A DNA stretch of 64,000 nucleotides. Source: Austropuccinia psidii (Eukaryota > Basidiomycota > Pucciniomycetes > Pucciniales > Sphaerophragmiaceae). The position numbers and the translations under genes were made by a program. Shown one piece after another: positions 45,648 to 57,800 of this stretch. The stretch's first letter is position 1. Every line of letters starts with the position of its first letter. The DNA lies in the NCBI GenBank assembly GCA_023105745.1, contig JALGQZ010000018.1, positions 22,404,132 through 22,468,131 of the forward strand. The letters run 5' to 3'. The notes beneath the pieces were generated by a model that saw only the letters and a program-made list of their open reading frames with translations, searched no databases and was not told the DNA's origin.

Positions 45648-48225
45648 TATGAGAGACTTTAATAATTACATGAATCTCAAATTAAGCATTTTATTTTGTA
45701 TAAAGATTTTTTAAATTGAATTACAGCCCCTTTTCTTATATATTTTCCATGTAAAAATAAAATGCTAAAATAATGGTAGGAGCAAAGTGAGAATCATTGT
45801 GCCTCATTTTGAAACAATGCAACAAATGGAACTCTGTATCCTTCTCACATGGTACTACTGGGCGTATTGAAGATAAATTCCTCACCTTGATTCATCCCCT
45901 GAAAGTAGCTATATGAAAAGAAGGGGCTATAGGGTACACAAATGATATTGCAAATAACCATCCAAATGTTTTATTAGAGTCTGTCACATCCACCTCTAGG
46001 GGAAAGACTATTCAACCTTATCCTGACTCAAGCACATTAAAGAAGAAAATAACTGCTGTGCATGAGGATACAGTTTCATAAATCTTCTTTTGAAACACTC
46101 ATACAGACTTTCACCCCTTTTTCAGGCTGTATTAACAAAATAAGGTTTTTGATACATCAATCTGGAACTGTATACTTACTTAACCTCATCACATCTCCTA
46201 TCTGGATCTTGTGCATACACACAGGGCCTGTAATTTTCAAATGAATAACTCTTCAGAATAATTTCACTCTTTGGGCCAAGGCTGGTGGATTCTCACATAT
46301 GCAAGCCTTCCTTCATCCCTCTGGGGAGCTTCCCCCAGTTAGTTAATACATTTTATTCATTCTTAATAATATTTCATTCTTACTCTTTTAATATTGTATT
46401 GTTTATTATTCAATTATTCTTAGCCTTATATTACCTGTTTGGTGGAGGTTTGGTGACCAGATCCATATCAACCATTATCTTCTTTTTGATGAGTTAAATC
46501 AGTGATCTTGGACTTGTTTGTGGCTTGCCCTTTCATCTTTTATTGCTTATTTCTGCATTTCTTACTTCTTCCCTATGATTAATCTTACACATTTGCTGCA
46601 CTGTTAATGTTCTCTTCTTATTCCTTTTGAGCCCTTTAAAAGTGAGTCCAATCACCTGAGTTACAGGCCCTGTTGAGTTAGAACATCCTCTGTCACAGAG
46701 TTATCCCCCAATTACTTTATTTTTTATCCTTTTTACTCATTCTAGCTTCTAATTTCTCAAACTCTCACATTTATTCATAGAAAATCCTCAACTCTTGAAA
46801 TAAATTTTATTCTTAAATTCTTTTCATGTTATACATTTAGCTCTATTCAATGATATCTTAATCACTGACATGGCTTTCCATTTTGAATTAATTTTTCTAT
46901 TTCAACTATATTTTTTTGTACCACCCCATTTAAAAATACCACAGAAATTAGTGACATGGAAGAGACCACTAAGCCTTCTCCAAGTGAGTTACATTCCAGA
47001 TTCAAATGATCATATTTTTGATAATACTAAAACAATCTCAATTATGGCTTGGTTAAGCTCCAATAGGTTGATGATTGTTGGAATAATGATTGAAAAGAAT
47101 TAACAAACATCCTATTGGTAGTACAAAAGGAATGAATAACTGTCACACAGGATTGAATTAACTCAAAGATACAAGCAAATAGACATATGAGCCTCATTCT
47201 TTTCTATCTTAATTCTTGAAATAGTAGTCACAGAAGAAGGGTTGTCACCATTATTTAATATTTTTATTTATGGAATTAATAATTCTTCTCATTGACATAC
47301 CATATGTTTAGAAACCATTAAGAATGAACTGGTTTCTTTCACCTCATATCATGAGTTGTGGATTCAAATAAGCAAACAGACAGCCTTCCAGTCAATTAAA
47401 GAGGTTTGAGGTACATTTGAATTAAACCTATGTGTCTTACAAGCTTCTCTTACTTCCCAGCTTTTTCATATTTCCTTTTCCAGCAATAATATATCCACAA
47501 GCTGCTTGCAGGGATTGACCAATATATTTCTTTCACAAATTCTACTTCAGTCAGCACTAATATGAAAGCCTTAATCTATGTGAAACCCCATTCCATGGAA
47601 AACAAATCTATACCCATATTCATTTTTAGGGGCCTTAGAAAAATCAAAGGTATTTTTTGATTTCTTTGAATATCTAAAATTTTGATAATTATGGGGCTTC
47701 TATAAAGAAGGTTTGTATTAGAGTTATCTGAAAATACAACCTCAAAAAAAATTTCTTATCACCATTGAAAAATAAACAGCCAAAAATCACATTACTAAAG
47801 AAATGAAAAGCTTATCTCCAGAAAATTTGGCCAATATGCAAGGAACTGGCTGCATGGCTCAGATGACAGACCTTGAAGAACATAATAAATTGAATTCACT
47901 TTAATATGGGGCAAAAGAGACATAAAAAACCTAAAAATAGAAGTCCCATGTAAATTATGAACTTGGTAAGTCACCCAGATTAACTGAATTTTCTGAATAG
48001 GAGGGCTAGCATGACACTTTCCTGAAATCCCTGAAATTTAACAAAGTTTTTTCACAATGGTCAATCTCATATGTCAAAATTACAGAACAATCAATTAAAT
48101 AACTTCTTTTTATCACTTATTTACATAATGGAATTCTGCCTAAAATATTCTAAATAGGAAACTGATTTCAAAAGACACCTATTCTCACTTTACCTCAATA
48201 CCACATCTGGAATAATATCAAATAT
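45648..48225. other. Unrecognised AT-rich DNA
   Basis: I see no gene, LTR ends or RNA gene. It includes the second copy of the diverged repeat (about 46270-46720). Short open frames (for example 46870-47103) have no recognisable similarity. If the solo LTR at 43808 is removed, the two repeat copies lie about 2.2 kb apart. Confidence 0.5.
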
Positions 48226-48230
48226 CAAAC

Positions 48231-49643
48231 TGTCAGGCTGAGTCTATGATAAATTGATTAGAAATGTATTTAAAGTGTTGAATTTGACTGTGACGCAGAG
48301 AATATTTCTAAAAAATAGTTTAATAATTATTTTCAGGGATTTACTATTGTGGAATAGTCATGGTAAGTGCTGTTGAAATCCCTGGGTTCAGATTTATCCA
48401 TTTAATGATTCTAATAAATACTGAAATAGCTATTATTTTGGGCATGCCTAATTTTTTTTGAATAGTATAGCTGTTGGTAAGCAATTTTACTATGCATGAA
48501 TTCAAGAGCAGCATGGGCATTCCTCTTTTGGGAGGAGAAAGGTCCCTTTTTATCCTGAAAATGTGTGAAAAGGTCTTCTAGACCATTTCACATAGAGGAA
48601 GTGCAGAGTTTTCACTTCCAAGGACTAGATTCTGATTTTCACAAGGCCTGTATAACCTGTATTGGGCTAAGATGTTGTTTTGAAAGCATATATAGGAGGT
48701 TTTCACCAACACAGGGTGAAAATATCCCTTTGGGGACCACACAGCCCTTGTCTGACATGTAGGACACATAGAATGCTGTAAGGAAGCTGTATGGGACCCC
48801 AGTATTGAGAAAACTATGAGTTATTTAATGATAAACAGGCTACTTTGTCTAATTGAAAACTCATATTCAAAGATATGGGAAGTATGCCACAGTAAAGGTG
48901 TAACTGCCTAACTGTGGGATTTTAACTTTAAAAATGCTATAAAATGGTCAGTTTCAAGATATTGATCTCAAATTTGGTTAATTGTGTAGCCCTGGATGGT
49001 ATTTACACAATGTTACCTCATTTTGTATGGGTATCATTAAGTATGGCAAGGACATACCATGTTCAATTCCCATTATCAAAATATGAATTTTTGTCAAATC
49101 CTGTATGGAACCTATTTTCTGTATAATTTTGGTTCTAGAAAGGGTATGGGAAGATGTATGGAACCATCATGTATCCCTTAGTGTGCTCTTTCCAAACTGA
49201 CCACACTTGAGGTTCCTCACACTAAAACTGTAGAAGCTAGATGAGAGTTGAATATTTTGAACACACTTATTTGGCTTTAAGCTGGAAATAACCTCTGTAG
49301 TTTTGATGCTAGCTCAATTTGGCTAGTACCATTGGATAGCCCTTGCTGAGAGCTTAAATTGGAACACTCATTTCATGTGGTTCAGCCTCTTACTCTGGAT
49401 TTTAGATGCAAGGTGAGAATACAGGTTTATGATGAGAAATGCTTTGAGCCTGAATAACTTTGTTATGTTTTTCCTATTATTATAGGAAATGTATATTTAA
49501 AAAGAGGTTACTTTCCTCTTTCTCTTGATACACTTTGATCTCATTTTTCTCAGCTCCATGCTTTGGTGGTATGTTACTGTAACACTGGTTAATATTATTT
49601 TGGCAGTCGTGCTTGTGCTCTAGTTTTGAGTAACAGGCTGACT
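48231..49643 (-). repeat. 3' LTR of element E
   Basis: It starts TGTCAGGCTGAG on the plus strand and ends CAGGCTGACT, where the final A is mutated. It has the same block order as the LTRs at 13462 and 53402 and is much more diverged from D than D's two LTRs are from each other. Confidence 0.85.
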
Positions 49644-49659
49644 TAACCTCCCTCCAGAA

Positions 49660-52475
49660 AAGTCTCATCACTGATGAGACTTTTTAGCCCTCCTAGAGTT
49701 TCTGAATTCTCCTAGGTGAAGGTCTCATCTGGTATGGCATCCTCTGCCAAGCACTTGTATTTATCAGCTGTCTGATTGTTAAGTCTGACCAAATATTGTA
49801 TATGGTCTGTCTCATTGAGTCTGATGTTCCTGGCCTGCATGATCTTTTCACTTGGCCAAGGGAGTCCTCTACTTCTACTATGTCCTGTAAAGTGTTGCTC
49901 TTGATTATGGAGGGGAGCTTATCCTGTCCTGTTTGGTGGCAATTTTTTACTAAACTCACTGGAACACTGGGTGTTTCCTAGAGAATTGTTCTGTGAGTCT
50001 GATGTCTACTGCATTTTCCCTATCAATATAGTGATAGTGAATGGTCCCAAAAATAGGTCTCCTATTTTATTTGGGCCCTTGAGGTTGTTTAAATTCAGGG
50101 TAGACACTAACACCTAGTCCCTTTCTCTGAATTATGGCTCTTTATGAGTCTTGTCATGCATCTGTTTGTTACATTATTTAGCCTCAGCTATGAATCTAGA
50201 AGCTATATCAAATGCCCTATTACACATATCATGGAAGTCTTTGGCTGTGGGGTGCAAATTCAGAAGATTTCCTTTCATGTGATCCAGAGGAATTAAGGGA
50301 TTCCCCTCTTTCTCTAGCAATGAGGGTGATTTCCCTGTAGTAGCATTCTGACTTGTATTGTAAGGCATTTGGATTTCTGGTAGAAGTTTAACCCATTCAT
50401 GGGTGTACCCTTCATGGTCCTTGTATTGAATTCAATATTCAAAGAATCCCCTGATGATTACCACCATTGTTTTGATCATACTTTCAGCTAGGCAATCTGT
50501 CTATGGATGCTAAGCTGTGGAAAATGCAAGTTTTGCTGCAAGAATTTTATAGAGGTTAGTCCAAAATTCTGATGTGAATTTGGGTTCCCAATCACTAAAG
50601 ATGAATTTAGGGCCTCCACATGTAGCTATGATTTTGTTCCAGAATAACAATGCTATGTACATAGCTGTGTCCTCTTTTATGGCATGCTAGGCATCTAAAA
50701 CATTTACTATACCTGCCTACTATGACCAAGAAAGCATTTAATTCTTCTTTGCCTGCTGGGAAAAGTCCTGTTACCCAGTTTATATTAATGGTTTCCCATG
50801 AGTGCTTGGGTTCCTCTATGTGTTGGAGTAGCCCATACTTTTCCCATGATTCCTGTTTTCCGTCTGGAATCTTTCACAGGTGTTGATGTATTCACTCAAC
50901 CCTTGTTACCATGGAGGCCCCCAAGCTGTGCTCTTTAATATCTCTTTTGTCCTTTCTTAACTCATTCTGATGTGAATTTTGGGTCCCTATTGCTAATGAT
51001 GAATTTAGGGACTCCACATGGCGCTATGGTGTTGTTCCAGAATAACAATGCTATTTCAATAGCTGTGTCCTCTTTTGCAAAATATTAGTCATCCAACACT
51101 TTTACTATACCTTCCTACTATGACTAGGCAAGCATTGAAGTTTTCTTTGTCTCCTGGTACAAGTCCTGTTACCCAGTCCATGTTAATGTTTTTCCATGGA
51201 TTGTTGGGTTCCTCTATGTGCTGGAGTAGCCCATACTTCTTCCCATGTTTCCTGTTTTCCTTCTGGTATCTGTAAAAAGTGTTGATTTGTTCACTCAATT
51301 CTTTCTCCCATTGAGGCCACCAAGCTGTGCTTGTTACCCTCTCTTTTCATGGCATTATTGCAGGATAAGGGAGATATGGTCCCTGCCTATCACTGCAAGG
51401 GAAATAGTGTGATTTTCTGTGATAAAGCAGTACATCTAAAAGGAAAAAGTATTGTCCTTATAGCTCCCCAACCAGGGTTCCTCCAACTGGGATTCCAGTT
51501 CTGGGATCCTGTATTTTTGTTGAAGGAGGTGTAACATTAGGCTGCACTGTTTGTGTTTCGCATACGTTTTGATACCTGAATTAAAGAATTTATTGTTAAT
51601 TTGAGAGGAGCTTATTCCCAATATGGAAGTTTTTGTTTCCTCTGGTTCACTTTGGTTAGTGTCCGGGGTACCACTTCCTGGTGCTCATTCAGAGAATTTG
51701 AAGTTCCTCCGCTTAACTATTCCTTGGAGTGGATAGGAATTTTGGAAGCTACTTCTGGGTCATAAGGTTAGTTGCTTTTGACATTGTCTAATGGACATCT
51801 ACTGAGGGAATCAGAATTTTGGGTGGCCCTTTCCTTCCTTGTACACAATGGTCATTTTACCTCTATACTCTTGCATGACTATTTTCCACATCAACATGTG
51901 TCTATTATTAGTCTTCAATTTGAGCAAAGACTTAAGTTCTGTACAGTCTGTGTAGACTTCAAATACTTCACCTTCCAAATAATACTGGAGTTTCTCTAGG
52001 GCCCAAACCAAACATAAGCATTCAGTTTGGGTTGCTACAGCCCTGGCCTATGAATCTTTCAGTTTCCTGGAGTTGCAAAATATTACCCCTTCCCTTGGTT
52101 CACCATATACAATTTGTCTTTGGTGAAGGGGTTCCCCTAATCCTGTACTACAAGATTCATCTATGTAAAACTTGAATGGTAATTCCAATTCAGGTAGCAT
52201 GAGGATAGGGGCATTAGTAAGTTCCTGCTTGATCCTCTAACATGAATCCCTTCTCTCCTTGGTAATTTCAAAAACTAAATCATTTGAACATAACTTGTAT
52301 AAGCTACCATTTATGTGGGAAAAACATTTGATGTGGTTTCTGTAGTAGCTAGAAAGCCCAAGGAAAGATTGCACCTCTTTGATGTTCTTTTATACTGGCT
52401 TTTGAAATACTGTGGCCACTTTGCTCTGACCTATGGCCTGGCTAAGTCCTGAGACTTTATGCCCCAGTACTGTGG
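49660..52475 (-). pseudogene. Element E pol remnant (RT end, RNase H, integrase)
   Basis: This is a degraded copy of the D-type polyprotein. Recognisable pieces, from its 5' side: RT thumb (about 52475-52380, matching D's ALGHKVSG to KKPVPKN stretch), RNase H end (51811-52011, VWALEKLQYYLEGEVFEV), the connection to integrase (51436-51621, GISSSQINNKFFN), integrase finger and core (51089-51298, [11 protein letters not shown]), a second copy of finger and core (50567-50964), the integrase C-terminal region (50174-50368) and tail (49693-49959). Stops and frameshifts are frequent. The RT catalytic box, capsid and protease are outside the preserved part. Confidence 0.85.
50567..51352 (-). repeat. 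Tandemly duplicated integrase segment in element E
   Basis: Two consecutive segments of about 390-398 bp (50567-50964 and 50965 to about 51352) both align to a single stretch of D's integrase (about 55800-56190). Shared marks include 'ttctgatgtgaattt', 'ccagaataacaatgctat' and 'ggagtagcccatactt'. The copies differ by many substitutions. Confidence 0.8.
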
Positions 52476-53142
52476 TATGCCATACCATATCAGATTAATG
52501 ATTTTTTTTTGAGGAGAGTGAAAAGTAGAAGTACCCCTATGGGTAGCTTCTTTTGGAAACAAAATAAAAGGATATTTGTCCCAGTTGGTAAGGTGATGCC
52601 TTGTGTCAAGGAAAATGGCCATGTAATTGGTTCATTCCACATTGAAGATATAAAGAAAAAAAAATTAATTAAAAAAAAAATTAATCAAAAAATGTCAAAA
52701 TTTTGTAAAATCCTTTTAAAGTTTGGAAAATACCTGAAGCCTAACCCTAAAATAAAATTAGGTTTCAACCCACAAATTGGCCTCAAAAATCAAAAATTCT
52801 AAATTCAAGACATCAGAAGGAGAATAAATAAACAGATTACATAAGCAGGAAGGAGTTAAGAAAGTATTAGTAATCAGATTACTTGATTAGTAATACTTAG
52901 GGAGCTAAGGATTAGTCAGCAAGTTTAAGGATTAGTAATAAAGTTCAAATAAGCACCAGAAAAAATACCTTAAATTAGTAAGCAACCCAACAAATGACAT
53001 CATCAACCAAACAAATGATGCAATGATTTACATAAATGACATCATTTAGGTGGGACCACCAGGAAAGAATTTTCTCAGCCAAAAGAAACTGAAAAATTCT
53101 AAGTCCCTCTTTTTGAACACCTCCCATGGAGAGCCCAAAAAT

Positions 53143-53150
53143 TATAAATA
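53143..53150 (+). promoter_or_regulatory. TATA-like box
   Basis: TATAAATA is followed by GAGGGCC and a C/T-rich stretch (about 53155-53205), the arrangement of a fungal or LTR core promoter. No gene follows before element D, so activity is doubtful. Confidence 0.35.
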
Positions 53151-53257
53151 GAGGGCCTCTCCCCCCAAATTTTTCCTCTTTCCCTCATGTCTTTTATCCC
53201 CCCAAAAGTGGAAAGTGGATTTAAATTAATCCTCGACTATCAGGTTAACTAGTCTAC

Positions 53258-53396
53258 AAAAATATAATTCTATTGTATAAAGGATAAAAAGGCCTTATGT
53301 AATAGTCTTATAGTAAAATAAATCTTAAAATAAAAACAGTCTTATAAAAAAAAAGAAGAAGAAAACTTTATAATATAATTTTATTATATAAAGGAT
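53258..53396. repeat. Short tandem repeat that was the target of element D
   Basis: The block 'atataattctattgtataaaggataaaaaggcc' type occurs at about 53261. A second copy begins at about 53372 and is interrupted after its 'ggataaaaa' by element D, then continues as 'ggccttacataatagtctt' from 63602. The unit is about 110 bp. Confidence 0.7.
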
Positions 53397-53401
53397 AAAA
53401 A

Positions 53402-54874
53402 TGTCAGGGTGAGTCTATATAGTAGCTATAAAATGTAGTTACAAGCTAGTATTATGACTGTGACACGTCAAAAACAAATAAATTCAAATCTTCAGGTCCT
53501 ACTGCTACGTGGTAACAGTGGTGATGGGTCTGTTGAGGACCTGGGTTGCAATACTCTAATATCTTTGACTGTAAAGAAGTACTACAATAATTATATTCTA
53601 ATTATATCTTTAATGATAATTCTAAGGACACTACTGATTGATAACAGTTTTGTCACATAAGAATATGGATAATAAGATAAAGATGATGGGTTTTCATGGA
53701 AAAAACCCTTCTTTTTATATCTTTCAGGACTGTCAAGAGTTATTAACTCTTCACACGTCAGAGGAGTGAAAAGTTTCACTCCAATGGTCAGTCTGTGGTT
53801 CTGGATCATCAATTCTGACATCAATAGAGGCAGAATTGTGGTTTTGGAACCACAAATGATCATTCTGGATCAATACAGGGTGAAAAAACTTTTCACCTGC
53901 CATGTCAGCACTTGGATGACGTTGTTCTGGTGTCTGTATGATCAATGATGATGATTTTAGAGAGGGTATATCTTCATAAGTATATTATTTTAAGTATGAG
54001 AGCAATACTGTTTGATACAAGTTTGATACAGTCATGTATTGCTAGAAAAACCTTCTAATCAAGATATCTCAGTCAGTTCTTACGATATCAAGAAACCAAG
54101 AGCACAGAATTGAAGGGATTATTGAGCTCTTCAATTTGATATGCTTCATGTTTACCCTTCTTTAAAATAGCAAAAGTTATAAGGGTTTTAAGTTTTTGAA
54201 TGTATTTTTGTACATCGGTATGAGGCTTCAAAAACTTCCATACCAGATATCTTCTTCAATTTGGAAGATATTTGTATTCTGATGATACAGTCTTGTAGGG
54301 CTTGATTAGCTCTACAGTTTGGTATACTACACTGTACAGTTGTATGAGTGTATGCCAAGGATACAGGGGTTTGTTTACATTGTTGTTTTCAGAATATCTG
54401 TATTTTGGTTGTTAAACCTTTGAACCAAGATCCCCCAGTCAATTTAAGAGATACAGAGGTCTAAGGTGTCTCAAATTAAATCTCTTGTTTAGATCTTTAA
54501 TTTGGTTATGCTTTTGTAAAGTTGTGTACAAGCCCTCTTTGACTTTCAGGGGGGTCTTGGTTTTAAAATAAAGGTCATATGGTATCTCCAGTTGTAGTGG
54601 TGTTACAGCAACATGGATGATACCATTGTGTAGCTCTCTATGTGAACTTTAAGAAAAATACCATTTTGGTATAGGATAACTTAAATATGCATCATTTAGA
54701 TGAGAGATGAAAATAAGGGTTTTGACTTGTTTATAAGGTTGGTGTTTAATTTAAGAGGAGTTTTCTCCTCTTATTTATTACCTGTATTGCCTATGTTTGT
54801 TCAATACTTGTCATACCATTATTTATGGTATGTTGGATGTCATGCTAGTGCTCTGTTTGAGTCACAGGCTGACA
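53402..54874 (-). repeat. 3' LTR of element D (1473 bp)
   Basis: It matches 62089-63596. It holds paired stems TTGTGGTT/AACCACAA (53836-53855) and GGTGAAAA/TTTTCACC (53879-53897). Several CpG sites present in the other LTR are TpG or CpA here. Confidence 0.93.
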
Positions 54875-54885
54875 TACCCTCCCTC
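54875..54885 (-). promoter_or_regulatory. Polypurine tract of element D
   Basis: GAGGGAGGGTA on the minus strand abuts the 3' LTR start TGTCAGCC. Confidence 0.8.
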
Positions 54886-54898
54886 AAAAGAAGGCTCA

Positions 54899-57800
54899 TC
54901 ATTGATGCGACTCTTCAGCCCTTCTGGAGGCTCTGAATCTTTTGAGGTGTATTTGTCCATCTGGGATTTCTTTCTCAGTTAACCATTTATCTTTATCTGC
55001 TGGTTGATTCTTAAATCTAACCAGATATTGCCTGTTGTCTTTACCGTTAATTCTTATTTTCCTGGCTTTAATGATCTTTTTCACTGGTCCAGGTGAGTCA
55101 TCTTCCTCTACCAATCCTTCATGGGTGACTGTCTTCTTTCTGTCAGGGAATTTCTCCTCATCTGTTTGGTGATAAGGTTTGACCAGGCTCACAGGGAAAA
55201 CTGGGTGTTTCCTAGAAAACTCTTTGGTCAGGTTGACTTCTACTGCATTCTTTCCTATTAATTTAATAATGGTGAATGGTCCTATGAATGAGTCTCTCAT
55301 CTTCTTGGGTCCTCTTAGATTGTTGAAGTTAAGATTTGAGATTAGAGCTTGGTCTCCTTCTTTGAAATCAGGTTCTTGGTGACTTTTATCATATCTCTGT
55401 TTGTTGTATAATTTAGCTTCAGCCACACATTGTTCTGCTTTTTCACAGGCAGTTTTCCACATTGTGTGGAGGTCTTTAGCTGTGGGGTGTACTGAGAGGA
55501 GGTTCTTCTTCAAGTAGTCTACTGGAAGTAGTGGGTTCGATCCTTTCTCTGATGTGGCAGGGGTTTTTCCTGTCACTGAGTGTATACTTGTGTTGTATGC
55601 CAATTGTACAGCTGGTAGGAGGGTTACCCAGGTATGGATATATCCCTCATTGTCTTTATATTCCATGCCATATTCACAAAATCTTCTAATGATGTCTTCT
55701 AATGTTTGAATCATTCTTTCTGCTAGACCATCTGTTTGTGGATGGTAAGCTGTGGAGAATGCTAGTTTGGTTCCCAGCATCTCATATAGATTAGTCCAAA
55801 ATTATGATGTGAATTTAGGGTCTCTATCACTAATTATAATTCTTGGAACTCCACAGTTTGCTATCACATTGTTCCAGAACAATATGGCTGTGTCCATTGC
55901 TGTGTCCTCTTTGTGACAGGGGAGACAACTGACACTCTTGCTGTACCTGTCTACTACTACTAGGTCTGCATTAAAGCTGTCTTTCCCTCCAGGGACCAGG
56001 CCTGTCACCCAATCCATGTTTATTATTTCCCAGGGGTGTTTGGGCTCCTCTATACTCTGGAGTAATCCATATCTTTTTCCATGACCTTTTTTGGCTTTTT
56101 GGCATCTGGTAAAAGTGTTGATGTATTCACTCAAGTCTTGTTCCCACTTTGGCCACCAAGCTGTGCTAAAGACTCTTTCTTTAGTTCTTTCTTCACTCAT
56201 ATTTCCCATATATGGGCAGTCATGGTATTCCTGTAGTATCAGGGAAATATGTTCTCTAATTATTATTACCAGGGAACTTGTGTGTTTTTCCTTATGGTAT
56301 AGTAGATCATCTATCAGAAAAAATCTATTCTCTTTGAAGTTTTTGGGCCATGGCTCTTCCAATTGGCTCTCTAGTTCAGGACTCCTGTACTTTTGTCTTA
56401 ATAGTTGTATCAATATACTACACTGTTTGTGCTTATTGTATGATGATTGTACTATACTAAAGAACTCTATATTTAGATTAGAGGAGCTGATTCCTGATAT
56501 GGGTATCTCTTTGCTCTCCCCATAGCTCTGTGCTGGGTTTGATGGGTCATTCCCTAATGCCCAGTTTTATAATTTGAAGTTCTTTCTCCTATCTATCTCC
56601 ATGTATTGTATGGGTATTTTGGCCCCATTTTCTGGGTCATATGCTGGATTCTCTTGGTCATTCTTCAGTGGCCACCTGCTGAGACCATCTGCATTAGTAC
56701 GAATTTTCCCTTCTTTATAGATAATAGTCATATTCCCTCTGTATTCTTGTATGGCTATTTGCCACCTGAGCATGTGTCTGTTTGTTGTCTTCATGTTCAA
56801 CAGTGATTTGAGGCCTGTGCAATCAGTAAAAACTTCAAATACTGCTCCTTCTAAGTAGTAATGGAGTTTTTCTAATGCCCATACCAAACAGAGACATTCT
56901 GTCTGAGTAGCTCCATATCTGGCTTCTGAGTCTTGCAGTTGTCTTGATATATAGCAAATTACTCCTTCTTTGGGTATTCCATCCACTAGTTGCCTCTGGT
57001 GTAGTTCTGCTCCTAGTCCTTGGCTACATGCTGCATCTATATATAGTTTGAATGGTAGTTCAAAATCAGGAATCATTAGGACAGGGGCATTGGTCAGTTC
57101 ATATTTGATCTTCTCAAATGCATCTCTTCTTTCTTTGGTAATTTCAAAGGCTACATCTTTTGAGCACAGTTTGTATAGGCTACTTGTGATGTGTGCAAAG
57201 TTTTTTATGTGGCTCCTGTAGTAACTAGCAAAGCCCAAAAAAGATTGCATTTCTTTAATGTTCTTTGGTACTGGTTTCTTCAGTACTGCAGCAACTTTAT
57301 TTTGGTCTATGGCTAGACTTGAACCTGAAACTTTGTGTCCTAGGGCTAGCAGCTCTTGCTGTCCAAAGTTACATTTTTTAAGAGATATTTTCATGTTGAT
57401 TGGTGTACATTTTCCCAATATTTTATCAATTTTCCTCACATGGTCTTCCCATGTTTCTGAGTATATTATGATATCATCAATGTACACTACCATCCACCCT
57501 TCCATTATTTCATCTTGAAATATGGTATCCATCATCCTCTGAAAATGGGCTGGTGCATTCTTAATGCCAAATGGCATTCTAGTATATTCATATATGCCCA
57601 TATGGCATATATTTCTTAGCAATTTGATGGAATCTGGTTTCCCTCATTCTGGTGGAAGCCTTTCATGCAATCCATTTTTGCAATAAACTTGGCTTTTGCT
57701 AGCTTATCTAGTGCATGTGGTATCCTTGGGATGGGGTACCTATCTGCTTTGGTGTAATTATTCAAAGCCCTGAAGTCCCCACATAGTATGGATTTACCAT

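Larger units (their letters stand above)
48231..52475 (-). mobile_element. Element E: truncated Gypsy element of the D family
   Basis: A 3' LTR (48231-49643) is followed by a polypurine tract (GGAGGGAGG on the minus strand, about 49647-49655) and a decayed pol that reads from integrase tail back into RT, then stops abruptly near 52475. Gag, ORF1 and the 5' LTR are absent. CAAAC precedes the LTR at 48226-48230, but the partner duplication is lost with the missing end. Confidence 0.85.
52480..53396. other. Unrecognised segment with inverted repeat and promoter-like site
   Basis: It lies between truncated E and D. It contains a nearly perfect 15-bp inverted repeat (52862-52876 and 52884-52898, one mismatch), a TATA-like site near 53143, and a pyrimidine-rich run after it. 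It could be a fragment of an LTR of another family. No coding similarity is recognised. Confidence 0.45.

Noticed and set aside
53591..53945. Open frames repeated at 62279-62633
   Set aside because: The repetition is explained by the two LTRs of element D; there is no evidence of coding.
55525..55545. tRNA B-box-like GGTTCGATCC
   Set aside because: It lies inside D's integrase coding sequence and has no partner A box or cloverleaf.
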